Shown: positions 37,401 to 47,481 of the stretch, in pieces | Numbering within the stretch: position 1 is the first letter of the stretch | How the letters are laid out: every line of letters starts with the position of its first letter | NCBI GenBank assembly: GCA_001632425.1 | Contig: KV425553.1 | Span: 482,263 to 546,262, forward strand | Direction of reading: 5' to 3' | DNA: 64,000 bases | Source: Neolentinus lepideus HHB14362 ss-1 | Taxonomy: Eukaryota > Basidiomycota > Agaricomycetes > Gloeophyllales > Gloeophyllaceae | Translations under genes and position numbers: made by a program | Notes under the pieces: model-generated | The model's database searches: none | Seen by the model: the letters and a program-made list of their open reading frames with translations, nothing else | What the model was told of the DNA's origin: nothing

Positions 37401-38119
37401 ACTTCACTAAGCTTTCATCAAAATCACGTTTGTATCTATTTTTATAGAATTGTGTGAGTATTACTGACTAGAAACTGAATATAGGCCGGCAGCATTCTCG
37501 GGATCCTACACGGATTTCTGAGAATATTGACCAGTTAACATTTCACACTCTACTTCGACAATTTCTGGCCAGCCACTATAATCTCACTGATGAATCACTC
37601 CCCAATTTCAACAATCCCATCTCGATTCACTACTCTGCCAAAGCAACCTACTTTGCTCCAAGTGATCCATCAGGAATTGGAGGTATGCACTCTGAACATA
37701 TTCGGGCAACCCCTCACTGGCGCAAGGGTGACCCTCGCTTTGACTGCGTCCTGGTCAGACGTCTCATGGTCAAAGGAACTTCAGCAGTCTCACAATTTGA
37801 CATTGGAAGAGTGTTCCTTTTCTTTTCCTTTCAGTTTGGTGAAGAAAAATTCCAGTGTGCACTGATACACTGGTTTGATTGGGTTGGCGATGCACCCGAT
37901 GCTGACACAGGGATGTGGATAGTTGAACGCTGCACAAGACAGAAGGATCCACTTGCCATTATTCCTGTGCAGCGCATCCTCCGTGCTGCTCATCTTATCC
38001 CTGTTTATGGAGAAATCCCTGTGCCCAAAGGTCTTACCCAGTCAAATTCTTTGGATATGTATCCAATATTCTTTGTAAACAAGTTTGCTGACCACCAAGC
38101 ATTTGACCTATTTCACTAG
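34452..38119 (+). CDS. Plavaka-type DNA transposase, 10 exons, intact
   Basis: Transposase of the Plavaka group, abundant in basidiomycetes and related to CACTA/KDZ elements. Exons: 34452-35148, 35199-35692, 35745-35946, 35999-36227, 36281-36410, 36475-36650, 36703-36799, 36848-37262, 37332-37427 and 37485-38119 (1056 residues; every phase agrees, no stops). An N-terminal C2H2 finger has CYECKMSFRSAGGLKKHQQSR and HP. An acidic Ser/Pro spacer follows (DDDDTSDYEDEEDEEGSED). The core has GDVEWDAFSVKYQG, then VPVILGSDKTTVSVGTGDNE and MLGNHHNGVRRAHRDAV. Next are CADGHFRRAIYGLGPYIADY, PFTNDFPRADIHELLSPD, LLHQLIKGVFKDHLVEW and RRFPQGRGFKQWTGDDSKAL. Then come SVEHYEHSIWEYAAPNGL and a KHIKAVKEPWRRSNR motif. 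The Asp of ILGSDKT, the Asp of CADGH and downstream acids are candidate DDE residues. The lack of any lesion suggests recent or ongoing activity. Confidence 0.9.
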
Positions 38120-38427
38120 CAGTAGCACATAGAAATTATTAATATTTATGCATGGTCTCTGATAGTGGATAGTGTGTCTTGGTCTGTGTGATGGAGTGAG
38201 TGTATGTTAATAAGCTCAAATTAGCAGTGCACAAACTGTTTTTTTCTCAAATGGAGGGTATTTACCACGTGAATGTGTGCATGTACTTTTTTTTCCTTAG
38301 CTATAGACCCCCTAGTTTCTGTGGGTCATTGAAGTGTACATGCCAGGCTGTAACACTGTGGTGGGATGCATTTCACTTCTAATAAGTTCAAATTAGTGAT
38401 GCCTGACTGTGTTGTAATGGGGGGTTT

Positions 38428-38490
38428 GGGTTGAGCTTGCAAGCTCATGCATGGTCTCAACCACATGTGAGCCCATGAGCTCGACCCAAA
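38428..38490. repeat. Imperfect palindrome, GGGTTGAGCT...AGCTCGACCC
   Basis: GGGTTGAGCTTGCAAGCTCA is followed, after about 20 bp, by TGAGCCCATGAGCTCGACCC, which pairs with it. The same right half (ACCACATGTGAGCC...CTCAACCC) recurs at about 43300 and 43785. This suggests the end of a repeat family present in at least three copies. Confidence 0.6.
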
Positions 38491-38579
38491 TCCCAAAATC
38501 CAACACACTCCCCCGAGCGCAGCAGGCGAGCATCTGAAATCACTCCCCAATTCCCAGCATTCCCAAAATCTACGTGGTG

Positions 38580-39960
38580 TTGACAGGCTACAACACACAA
38601 CAACCACAAAAAAACACCTAGAAAATGCGGAGGGAACTCCATCTAATAGTGTCAGTAGTCGAAGGGCAGAAAGGTAAAGCTCGGGGGAGGTGAGGGAAGC
38701 AAAACAGAACAATAAATGGCACCGTATATCTCTTGTGAGTAGATCCAGACCCTCTATAACACTCCTAACTCTCTGAAACCCTTGCTCTATGCGTCTCGGC
38801 GCTGACTCAGCACTTCTCGGAGGGTTTACAGAGCCAGGCTAGACCAGCTGTCCTATTGGGGGACTCGGACGATAGGTTTACAGGTTCCTCCACGCCGGAG
38901 GACTCGAGAATGCAGTAAGATGCAACACCGGTGCAGAAGCCATAGGGAGAACACAATGGAGATGATAAACGCAGAGATAAACACAAGACCCCACGCCGAG
39001 GTCATCTTAGAACGCAATTTCAAATGCAAGGAGGCTTTGAGATGTGAACTGTGAGGTAAAATTTGCTGCTGAAAATGAAAATACAGGATGCCTAAAGTAC
39101 TAAGTGACCCCAACGTCTAAGAAACTGCTAAGTCCGAGATATCCTAACGCTCCATGCATCTACAATCAGAAAATACAACCAAAAATGCACCGCCAAGTCT
39201 CGCTAAGCTCCCCAGCCACTCGCCAATCGTCCGCCACATACCGCTCTCATTCCGAAGCACTCTAGGCGGGTCAGGAACCACCGCCTCAGGGACGATCCTT
39301 CCATCTTGAGTCCGTATGGCGCATCGGCGCGATTTGACGACTCGTGCTTGATGATAATTGACTTGAACTTCATAAGGCGGGATGACCGAGTGTTGCAATG
39401 GCGTCGGAATGGAACGAGAGGCCCACAGCATCCTAACGTGCAGTGGCCAATGAGCGCTGAGGTATTGTGAGGTCAAATGGAATGTAAGATCAGCTGGTAT
39501 GCGTCAGAAAGGCTGATATGAGTGACTCAGCATGTATCGGCGCTTGATAGATGCGCCGAGTGCTGCCATTCATCACTGTCGTGTTGGTAGACTGAGTTCC
39601 GGAGGTTCCAAGGATCATCACATCATATGGAAGGGGTATGGTGTTGAGTAAGTGTTGCCGATGCCATCGGTTCCATCGTCCAAGTGCATAAGCAGCATTC
39701 AACAATCTCGGAGTATCCTGAGTCATCAAATAGAGTCTACTCTATTGCACCAGCAGGCATGCAGGGCGGCAAAGTGTCTAACACTCGGCGGTGACATCAG
39801 TGTCCGGAGGTGTGCGTCCTCCGGGATCGCCGATGTATCGAGTCGTAGCTCGGTGACCTCTCGGAGATACCTCAGTGGTCTCGGTGCTTTCCGCACCATG
39901 TTGAATATGCCGAAAACACATTTTCAGAGGCTAGCGATGCTGGAGGCCTGTCAGCGTACC
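38580..39960 (-). repeat. Left arm of a 1.4-kb imperfect inverted repeat
   Basis: Read on the - strand, this matches 41040-42425 on the + strand along nearly its full length. The outer end is GACAGGCTACAACACACAAC (38582) against GTTGTGTGTTGTAGCCTGTC at the other arm. Shared blocks include the frame encoding GSLARLGGAFLVVFSDCR (39144-39476 here, 41569-41850 there) and TQDTPRLLNAAYALGRWNRW against its counterpart. The encoded peptides match no known protein, so they are probably incidental. Confidence 0.75.
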
Positions 39961-40170
39961 CCCAGCCACCTGACTCCAACATCCAGCTGATAGTCCATGC
40001 TTGCAATGAGCTATGACAGGTGGCCCTTAGGCACAAGGCAGCAGCGATAAATGTATGACAATTTCAAAAGCTCCCTGCCAACTTTCTGGCATTCCAACAA
40101 TCCACATTGACATCTCCAGCAATGGTGTTAATTGCCTTCATCCCCAATAAGGCAAGTCTTCAGCCCATTG
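39900..40170 (+). repeat. Direct repeat B, copy 1
   Basis: The stretch starts ATGCCGAAAACACATTTTCA, then GAGGCTAGC. It later has AGTCCATGCTTGCAATGAGC and CCTTAGGCACAAGGCAGCAG. It matches 42515-42780 in the same orientation with many substitutions, and overlaps the inner end of the left palindrome arm. Confidence 0.65.
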
Positions 40171-41039
40171 GATGGCAGGTCTGGAAAATGCAAATACTAC
40201 AAATGCGACCATGTGGTCATTCTCGGAAACCCTTATTGTCTTCGTTGTCATCTTGCACACCATCCTTGCATCATGCTTGTGCATTAATCATCCAAACAAT
40301 AAGCCCAACAGACTCGCCTTGGCCACTGAGCACCTTCTAGCCACGACATGTCATTGCTCTCGGAACCTCTATCTTCAGCTTATCCATGCCGAGTTGACTG
40401 TATCCAGTCTTCCTTATGCACTTGTGATGATCCTATCCTCCATTCAACCATATGGCACCTCTGAGTTGATTGGACACACCGAGTTCAGCCATTGCGGACC
40501 CTCCTTGCCACTCTGATGCCATTGCGGACCTTTGTCCACTATCCTTACAATGTTCAAGATGTGAGTCAGTTCATACAAGTCATTCATGGGTGCTGACACT
40601 TCAGATGGAGCATTATTGGAAGGTTTTCCTTCAGACCAGTTGTTTATAAGGCGCTGAGCGTATTTCAGAATGATACCAGTACTCGGTTAGGCGTATGGCA
40701 TGCTGCAGCAGTATGGTTTCAGACATATTTTCTCATTTGTTGCATATGGTGTGATTTGATAGACGAAGGAGCTTCGGACTTAGTAGATTTTGGACCTTTG
40801 GGTTACTTAGTACTTTAGAGTGGTTCCAAAGTTCCTGAATGCTGACTAGCCTCACAACGTCTACATGGTGATGTTCTGGAGCACGTAGGAGGTCCGCCGA
40901 TAACATCGGTGCTGCTCTCGAGGTGCGTAAGGGTCACTTGGTCATCTCAGCATACAGTAAAGGCTCCGAGGATCTCCGAGGATGTGGTGGTGAGGTACTG
41001 AAACTCAGTGCAATGTCTAAGTGCATCAGTTGTAGCAGG

Positions 41040-42425
41040 CGTTGATAGGCCTCCAGCGTCGCTAGCCTCTGAAAACGCGTTTTCGGCGTGTTCGACACGA
41101 TGCGGAAAGCGCCGAGACCACCGACGAATCTCCGAGCGTTCACCGAGCTACGACTCAATACATTGGTGATCCCCGAGGATGCGCACCGCCGGATACTGAC
41201 GTCACCGCCGAGCAGTGGACACTTCGCCGCGCCGCATGCCTGTCGGTGCTATACCGGGACTCAATTCGATGACTCAGGATACGCCGAGGTTGTCGAATGT
41301 TGCTTATGCGCTCGGACGACGGAACCGATGGCATCGGCGATGCTTACTCAACACCCTGCCCCTTCCATACGATACGACGATCCTTGGAACCTCCGGAACT
41401 CAGCCTACTCTCTCCGCGGCAACGAGTCGCAGCACTCGGTGCATCCATCAAGCGCCGAAACATGCTGAGTCACTCATATTGGTCTTCCTGACGCAAACCA
41501 GCTGATCTTACCTTCCGTCCGACCTTGCAATAACTCGGCGGTCATTGGTCGTCGTACGATAGGATGCCGTGGGCCCCCGTTTCGGTCCGGTGCCATCGCA
41601 ACACTCGGTCAGCCCTCCTTATGAAGTTCGAGGCGATGGTCATCAAGCACGAGTCGTCAAGATGCACCGAGGCGCTGTACGGGCTCAAGATGGAAGGATA
41701 TTCCCTGGGGCGGCGGTTCCTGACCCGCCTAGAGTGCTTTGGAATAAGAGCGGTATGCGGCGGACGATTGGCGAGCGGCTTGGGAGTTTAGCGAGACTCG
41801 GCGGCGCATTTCTGGTTGTATTCTCTGATTGTAGACGCATGGAGCGTTAGGCGGTCTCGGACTTAGCGGTTTCTTAGACTTCGGGTCACTTAGTACTTTA
41901 GGCGTCCTGTATATTCCTTTCCAGCAGCGAATTTTACCTCACAGTTCACATCTCAAAGCCTCGTTGCGTCCGAATTGCGTTCTAAGAAGACCTCGGCGTG
42001 AGGTCTTGCATTTACCTCTGCGTTTATCGTCCCTATTGCGTTCTCCCTGAGTCTTCTGCACCGGCGTTCCCTCTTATCGCGTCATCGAAGTCCTCCGGCG
42101 TGGAGGAACCTGTCAATCCATCGTCCGCTTATCGTCCGAGTCCCCGAAAAGGACAAGCCGGTCTAGCCCGGCTCCGAGGACCCTCCGAGAAGCGCTGATT
42201 CGGCGCCGAGACGCGTATAGTAAGAGAGTTAGGGAGCTAGAAGAGTTGAAGAGCGTCCGGGTCTACTCACAAAGAGATATACGGTGCCATTTAGTGTTCT
42301 GTTTTGCATTCCTCACCTCCCCCGAGCTTAACCCTTCTGCCCTTTGACTACTGACACTATTAGACGGAGTTCCCTCCACGTTTTCTAGGTGTTTTTGGTG
42401 GTTGTTGTGTGTTGTAGCCTGTCAG
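41040..42425 (+). repeat. Right arm of the 1.4-kb imperfect inverted repeat
   Basis: Partner of the arm at 38580-39960, in opposite orientation, with a spacer of about 1.08 kb. Substitutions are dispersed, so the arms are not recent copies or are under mutation pressure. It contains a run of CTCGG/CCGAG words. Confidence 0.75.
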
Positions 42426-42514
42426 CGTATGGCTTGGGGCTTTGATATGAAGTACATCGGAGCATGGACATGTGTTGGAGGTGAATGGAAGTGGTAGAGT
42501 GCTCCGAGAAGTCA

Positions 42515-42780
42515 TTAGAAATGCCAAAAATGTGTTTTCAGAGGCTAGCAGCACCTGAGGCCTATCACCGGTCACCCAACTCCGATATCCGGCAGATAGT
42601 CCATGCTCGCAAAGAGCTACAATGGGGGCCCTTAGGTGCAAGGCAGCGGCGATAGATGTACCGTGATTCCAGTAGCTCTCTGAAAACTCTCCAACCATAT
42701 TCCAATGACCCAACATTGACTCTCAATGGTGGTAATGGGATTCGGCCCCCAAAAGGCAAATCTTTGGTGCATCAGACAGG
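42515..42780 (+). repeat. Direct repeat B, copy 2
   Basis: It has ATGCCAAAAATGTGTTTTCA, GAGGCTAGC, AGTCCATGCTCGCAAAGAGC and CCTTAGGTGCAAGGCAGCGG. It is parallel to copy 1 and lies just outside the right palindrome arm. Inverted and direct copies together imply repeated insertion of one repeat family. Confidence 0.65.
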
Positions 42781-43226
42781 TATTCAAAGCACTTTGGTCC
42801 TTGGATGGGTGGTTCCTTGACACTTTAGCCCATCAAACAGGCAACACATGGTGCTTCAGCCCTTAGATGGGCAATTCATGGTGACAACAACAAAAGGAGT
42901 GGGCAGCGATAGCAGCGACACAGTAGTGGCAATGAGTGGTGGCAGATTTGGCCCCAGCGGCGGGTGTATGGTCAGCAACAGCGGTGGCAGTGGTGTGGCA
43001 TAGGGTAGTAGGGTAGTTGGACCTAACCAGTGTAGCATTGACAGACAATGAAATGATAAGTGTACGACAGGCTTTTGGGCTACCCCCGAGAAGCCTCACT
43101 GGTATTCAAACCCCCCCAACAGGGTAGACATGATAGTGAAGAAATCAGCCAAAAATTGATTTGATGTGGGTGCACTTGCCCCTAGCAGTTGGTTGCCCGA
43201 AGGGCAATCACATGCCATACAACTAG

Positions 43227-43332
43227 AAAACTACGAGTTTATATACAATTTGCTTATTGTTCCCAATATGGGTGCCTCTGGCACCCCCCCTCTTGACCAC
43301 ATGCGAGCCTGCGAGCTCAACCCAAAATCCAA
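43227..43332 (+). repeat. LTR-like direct repeat, copy 1
   Basis: It has AGTTTATATACAATTTGCTT, then ATATGGGTGCCTCTGGCACC and CTCTTGACCACATGCGAGCC. It is matched at 43714-43828. The spacing (about 490 bp) and loss of internal genes fit nested or solo terminal repeats of a small element. Confidence 0.6.
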
Positions 43333-43469
43333 CAATATATATAGCTCTTATTGCTCAGGCTGGACTTTAAAAATTTGCATTCAACTACATGTCTTGGCCA
43401 TCAGCTTGCTTGACCCCGGGGTCAAGCAGGGTTGATTTATGCGTAATTCTAGTAATATAAGCCAGATAA

Positions 43470-43527
43470 ACCTACTTATTGTTCTCTTCATTCTCGCATC
43501 TCTCTAGTCTATCTGGTCTCTGCCTTG
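43470..43527 (+). repeat. 58-bp direct repeat, copy 1
   Basis: CCTACTTATTGTTCTCTTCA and CTCTAGTCTATCTGGTCTCT are repeated almost perfectly at 43606-43664, 136 bp away. The high identity marks a recent duplication or target-flanking duplication. Confidence 0.75.
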
Positions 43528-43605
43528 GAGTGGGCACTAAATGGCACATGAAGACTAGATTGCATTGATTGATGGCACACAGTGGTCTCCAGTCACACTA
43601 CATGG

Positions 43606-43664
43606 ACCTACTTATTGTTCTCTTCATTCTCGCATCTCTCTAGTCTATCTGGTCTCTCCCTTGC
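43606..43664 (+). repeat. 58-bp direct repeat, copy 2
   Basis: Second copy of the repeat at 43470-43527. The intervening sequence has no gene. Confidence 0.75.
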
Positions 43665-43713
43665 AACCAGTATGATTGTGAAGAAATAAACCAAATTGAT
43701 ACAATGTGGGGGA

Positions 43714-43828
43714 AATTACAAGTTTATATACCATTTTTCTTATCATTCTGAATATGGGCACCTCTGGTGCCCCCCCTCATGACCACATGTGAGCCCGCAA
43801 GCTCAACCCAAATCCCAAAATCTGACAG
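43714..43828 (+). repeat. LTR-like direct repeat, copy 2
   Basis: It has AGTTTATATACCATTTTTCT, ATATGGGCACCTCTGGTGCC and CATGACCACATGTGAGCCCG. It is the counterpart of copy 1, and its end matches the palindrome half near 38460-38505. Confidence 0.6.
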
Positions 43829-44295
43829 CATGCACTGCATTCCATCCTTGGTCAAGTTGACAACAGGGAACACATTGAGTGCATTCTGGATCCTAGTTCT
43901 CAGCTCATCACAGTTGTAGAAGCAGGTTGCCCTACCCACTAGCACTTTGTACTAACACCTGATCATGGTATTTCCCTCCCTCTCCAGGTCTCTGTCCACA
44001 GACTATGAGTAGTCTGCAAGGGTACAGTACATGCTGAGCCTACTGCTTGACATTCCATCTCCCAAGCTTGATTAGCATATAGCTGGGATTCAACTCTGTG
44101 GAATGCCTCTCCTGAGCAGTTTGGTACCCAATGTAGATGCTAGCACTGAGCAGCACAATGATTGGTATATAAATGAACTATAACATAGTTTCTACTAGTC
44201 ATGTGTATCACTGATCATGCAATTCATTTATCAAACTCTGTATAAAAATTGCAATGCCCATTTTATATAGTTTGGTGTTCCACCTCAACAAGGCA

Positions 44296-44900
44296 TCAAA
44301 TAATAAACCCATGTAAGAGATACAGTAAGAGATTTTGTAAGAAGTACAGAAGGCAGAAACAGTAGTACAAATTAAGACAGCTGAAGAGATACAACAGGAC
44401 AATTGTAAGACAGTCCTGTAAGCACTGTAAGAGATACAGCAAAACAATTGTAAGACAGTCCTGTAAGCACTGCAAGAGATACAATAAGACAACTGTAAGA
44501 CAGGCCTCTAAGCACCATAAGACATGCTGTAAGCGCCGTAAGACAGGCCTCTAAGAAGCGCCGTAAGACAGGCCTCTAAGCGCCGTAAGACATCCTGTAA
44601 GACAGTCCTGTAAGCGCACTAAGAGCAGCGCCATAAGACATCCTGTAAGCGCCATAAGACAGGCCTCTAAGAAGCGCCGTAAGACAGGCCTATAAGCGCT
44701 GTAAGACATACTGTAAGCGCCGTAAGACAGGCCTCTAAGAAGCGCACTAAGAGAAGCGCCGTAAGACAATCCTGTAAGCGCCGTAAGAAGGCCTCTAAGT
44801 GCCGTAAGACATCCTGTAAGACGCGCACTAAGACCTGATTAAGGACTTAGGGACCTTACACAGCTTGTGGCGCTTATTGGCCTTCTTATCGGGCTTAACA
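44296..44900. repeat. TAAG-rich array, right
   Basis: Dense tandem-like units of 15-30 bp contain GTAAGACA, for example GCGCCGTAAGACAGGCCTCT repeated at 44533, 44560 and 44672 and with variants in between. The outer 70 bp switch to the opposite strand (GGACTTAGGG, CCTTACAC, GCGCTTATTGG, CTTCTTATCGGGCTTAAC). The word choice matches the left array at 30.5 kb. No gene is encoded; the Cys/Tyr-rich open frames on the - strand are products of the repeat. Confidence 0.75.
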
Positions 44901-46920
44901 TGTCAAAAGAAGCATATATAAGGCAACGTAAGGCCGACAAGAGCCTGGACCAATTTGCTGATGAGGTGCATAGAGTTCTTGTTATGTAAGACTGCAATGC
45001 CACAATGGACGTCCCTCCTGTTGTTCTTTCTCTCTGTCTTGTAGGGTCATATGATGGTAGTACACAGCATATACTGAGCAGAATTAGACCCTATGTGCCC
45101 ATCTGAGAGGCTCCGGACTTGGATGGCCAAGGGAAAGTGGCTGACTTCATTCCGTAGCTCATAACATTTTCTCGCATATACAAAATCAACGAGGATACAG
45201 GATAATGTCAGTTCAAGTTGCAATCCATTCTGAAGCCTACCAAGGAGTCAAGGTAGCGGGTTCTGCCGCGCTTGCGCGGCCCTACCAGCCTTATTTATGA
45301 AGAGCAAGCGAGACATGAAAGGCTCGATGTGGCCTCGAGCTGGGCGTTGCTCGGACACAGACCTGCACGTGTCACCCGATGCACGTGGATACCGGCCCTA
45401 AAGTGCGCGGTTACTAAAGTTGGAAATGAAAACTTTCTGTGCACGATTTGTCTTATTCGTTTGTTGTAGATGCAGGGAAAGAATGTGAGTTCCGTCTGCT
45501 ATCGCTTTCGACATGATGTTATATGTTAGTATCCGAGTGTTCCGTCATACCTAGACGTTTACACAGTGTGGTCCTTTTTTGTCATAGTTACACTGATCGG
45601 TTTCGTCGCTCATCTCGACTTCATTCTGATCTCCTTGATTCACAGGTGTTGTGCGGTCGATAACTTAGGAGGAGGAATGTTGATGGAGTCATGTGATGGA
45701 AACCTATAATGTGCGTCCATCGGAGTCCTATCTCTTAGATGGTTTGTTCCACCATCGTTCGACGATGATCCACAACTTCAAACTAGAGTATCTGAGAGCC
45801 ATTTATGGGCTCGATGCTTTATCTTTCCTGTCAATCCACTGAATCTCCTCGTCATTCTCTCCTCGAAAGTCCCTCGAACTGACAATGTCCTCTCAGGTAG
45901 CTGTATAAATGCTCCACGATACGCTCTCGGCCTGAAACACCAACCGTACGTGTCCAGTCTAATTCAAACCCACGTGATGCAACAAATGGAGTTACCGCCT
46001 GAGTCGGACCTTCATAGTCCGGTTTGACGAAAATTCCAAGGCTGTTTTATTTTCTTCTGATCATCTACTCTGTCATTCGTTGTAACATGACTGACTTTCG
46101 GATCATCCAGGATTGCGAAGAGAGTTTGTACTAACAGCCGGATTAGAAAACGCGGTGTCCAATCTAGTCTGTGAGTTCCATTTGCCGCCCTATCTTTCAA
46201 TGATGTTTTATCACGACGGTCTTCGTATCACCGCTGCCGAAAATGCCCGCTACAGCTCAATTTTTCGGGCAACCCCATCTGATCATTGCTATGCTTATGA
46301 GCGCTTTTATCGTTTCACCGAGGCTAACGCTTTATTGCAGGTGCTGCGGTGTCCACTCCAAGGTTCTGTACAAGATGATGAGATATACTCTTTCCAGGTT
46401 AGTACTCGTCTATCATTGCGGTATTTCCAGTACCTTCTCTCGCGATGAGTCGAATAAAAAATTATCAACTAGAAGCTGTTCCTGAGCTTTGACTGTGATT
46501 GCAAATACTTCTTAACTGATAATGTTCATATGAATGGCACCGTTCATTCTTTGGCTGACTGTTGGTTCTCGTAGATACCCGTTGCGGGCTGTGGAGGGTG
46601 AGCGAGGACATCGGCACCGTCGTTCCCTGTTACCCTTAAACTATATGTGGTCGGCTGTCGCATCGTTGCATTCGATTCTCGGCTAGCTCCAAACTGTGTC
46701 CTGGCTTCCTAAGTTCCGTTTGCCCACAATCATCTCTAGTCTACTTGACAGTCGATGGTGACGTGCGTACTCAGTTACAGTGTGTATTATAAATACGATT
46801 GTTCTTTAAATTAAATATCAAGGCAGAAATACGTTTGTCCACTAGATATCAAACGACCTGAACATGCACATCTGATTCGGGCCTCGCGTCATGTCAGCAC
46901 GAAAGGATAGCCAATGACCG
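44901..46920. other. Unassigned region with short unsupported open frames
   Basis: Two overlapping + frames near 46.1-46.5 kb (about 110 and 80 codons) look partly coding-like but carry no recognised motif and no convincing splice chain. The rest appears eroded. A strong hairpin is listed separately. Confidence 0.35.
45252..45286. repeat. Strong GC-rich hairpin inside a GGTAG/CTACC stem
   Basis: GGTAG at 45252 pairs with CTACC at 45282. Between them GCCGCG and CGCGGC form a 6-bp stem with loop CTTG. Such hairpins occur at Helitron 3' ends, but the required CTRR end is not visible, so this is only a candidate. Confidence 0.5.
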
Positions 46921-47481
46921 TTAGGCCGTCGTGATGGACGGGACAGTGCCACTGCTAGGAGTAGCGCTGCTGGTGGCACCCGGGCAAGGACAAACGAATT
47001 GAGTAACCATGGAGGTTGTGACAGGTGTGCCGAATGCCTCCGGTACAGCGAACTTGATGGTTGAGGGCACGGCCGTGGTGTAAGGTGAAGACGCCATGGT
47101 GGTGAAGTACGACAGCGTGGCGGTATAAGTCGCAGTGGTGTTGGCGGTCACGCTCGCGCTCGCACTGATCGGGCTACTGACGGGAATCAAAGGACAATTA
47201 CAGATAATCGAAGGGAGTGACTGCGTCCCGGTGGTGCTCGGGAGGGCTGGAGAAGTGCTATGAAGCGTGCCTGTGCCGGTGGACAGGGTTGTGGTCGCGG
47301 TCGCGGTAGTGCTACGTGCGGCGCTGGGAACGCTGCTGCTGGCACTGGAGATGGAGGAACTGGTCTAAGATTTGCATGATCAAGGATGACTGAAGCGACA
47401 GGAAAGTGACGGTGGACTCACAGGTGCAGCGCTCGTGGCCGCAATAGCCAGTAACAATGGAAGAAGTAGATTCAGACGCAT
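46921..47481 (-). CDS. Secreted Ser/Thr-rich small protein
   Basis: Two exons, 47422-47481 and 46921-47364 (167 residues; 57-bp intron GTGAGT...TTAG). The signal peptide is MRLNLLLPLLLAIAATSAAP, encoded almost exactly by exon 1. The mature part is Ser/Thr/Ala-rich: SSSISSASSSVPSAARST, then SLPSIICNCPLIPVSSP, YTATLSYFTTMASS and VTTSMVTQFVCPCPGATSS. Two CxCP pairs (ICNCP, VCPCPG) are the only cysteines in the mature chain. It has no C-terminal hydrophobic tail, so a GPI anchor is unlikely. It is probably an O-glycosylated cell-wall or effector-like small secreted protein. I know no family name for it. Confidence 0.75.

Larger units (their letters stand above)
30483..44900. mobile_element. Putative large Plavaka-type DNA transposon with nested insertions
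   Basis: Matching TAAG-rich arrays bracket a divergent gene pair: a transposase (34452-38119, +) and a coiled-coil DUF6532-like protein (31141-34097, -). The outer edges carry opposite words: GTTAAG at 30514 and CTTAAC near 44895. That fits inverted subterminal repeats of a cut-and-paste element about 14.4 kb long. The 38.4-43.9 kb part holds a palindrome and LTR-like repeat fragments that look like later insertions. Exact ends and target-site duplications could not be fixed by eye. The two arrays might instead belong to two related elements. Confidence 0.5.

Noticed and set aside
39144..41850. Paired peptides such as GSLARLGGAFLVVFSDCR in both inverted-repeat arms as a real protein
   Set aside because: The frames have no family match, are short and differ by stops and indels. 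Their similarity comes from the DNA repeat.
44208..44769. Cys/Tyr/Leu-rich open frames on the - strand
   Set aside because: They are translations of the TAAG tandem array. The periodic residues follow the DNA repeat, and no start or splice context supports a gene.
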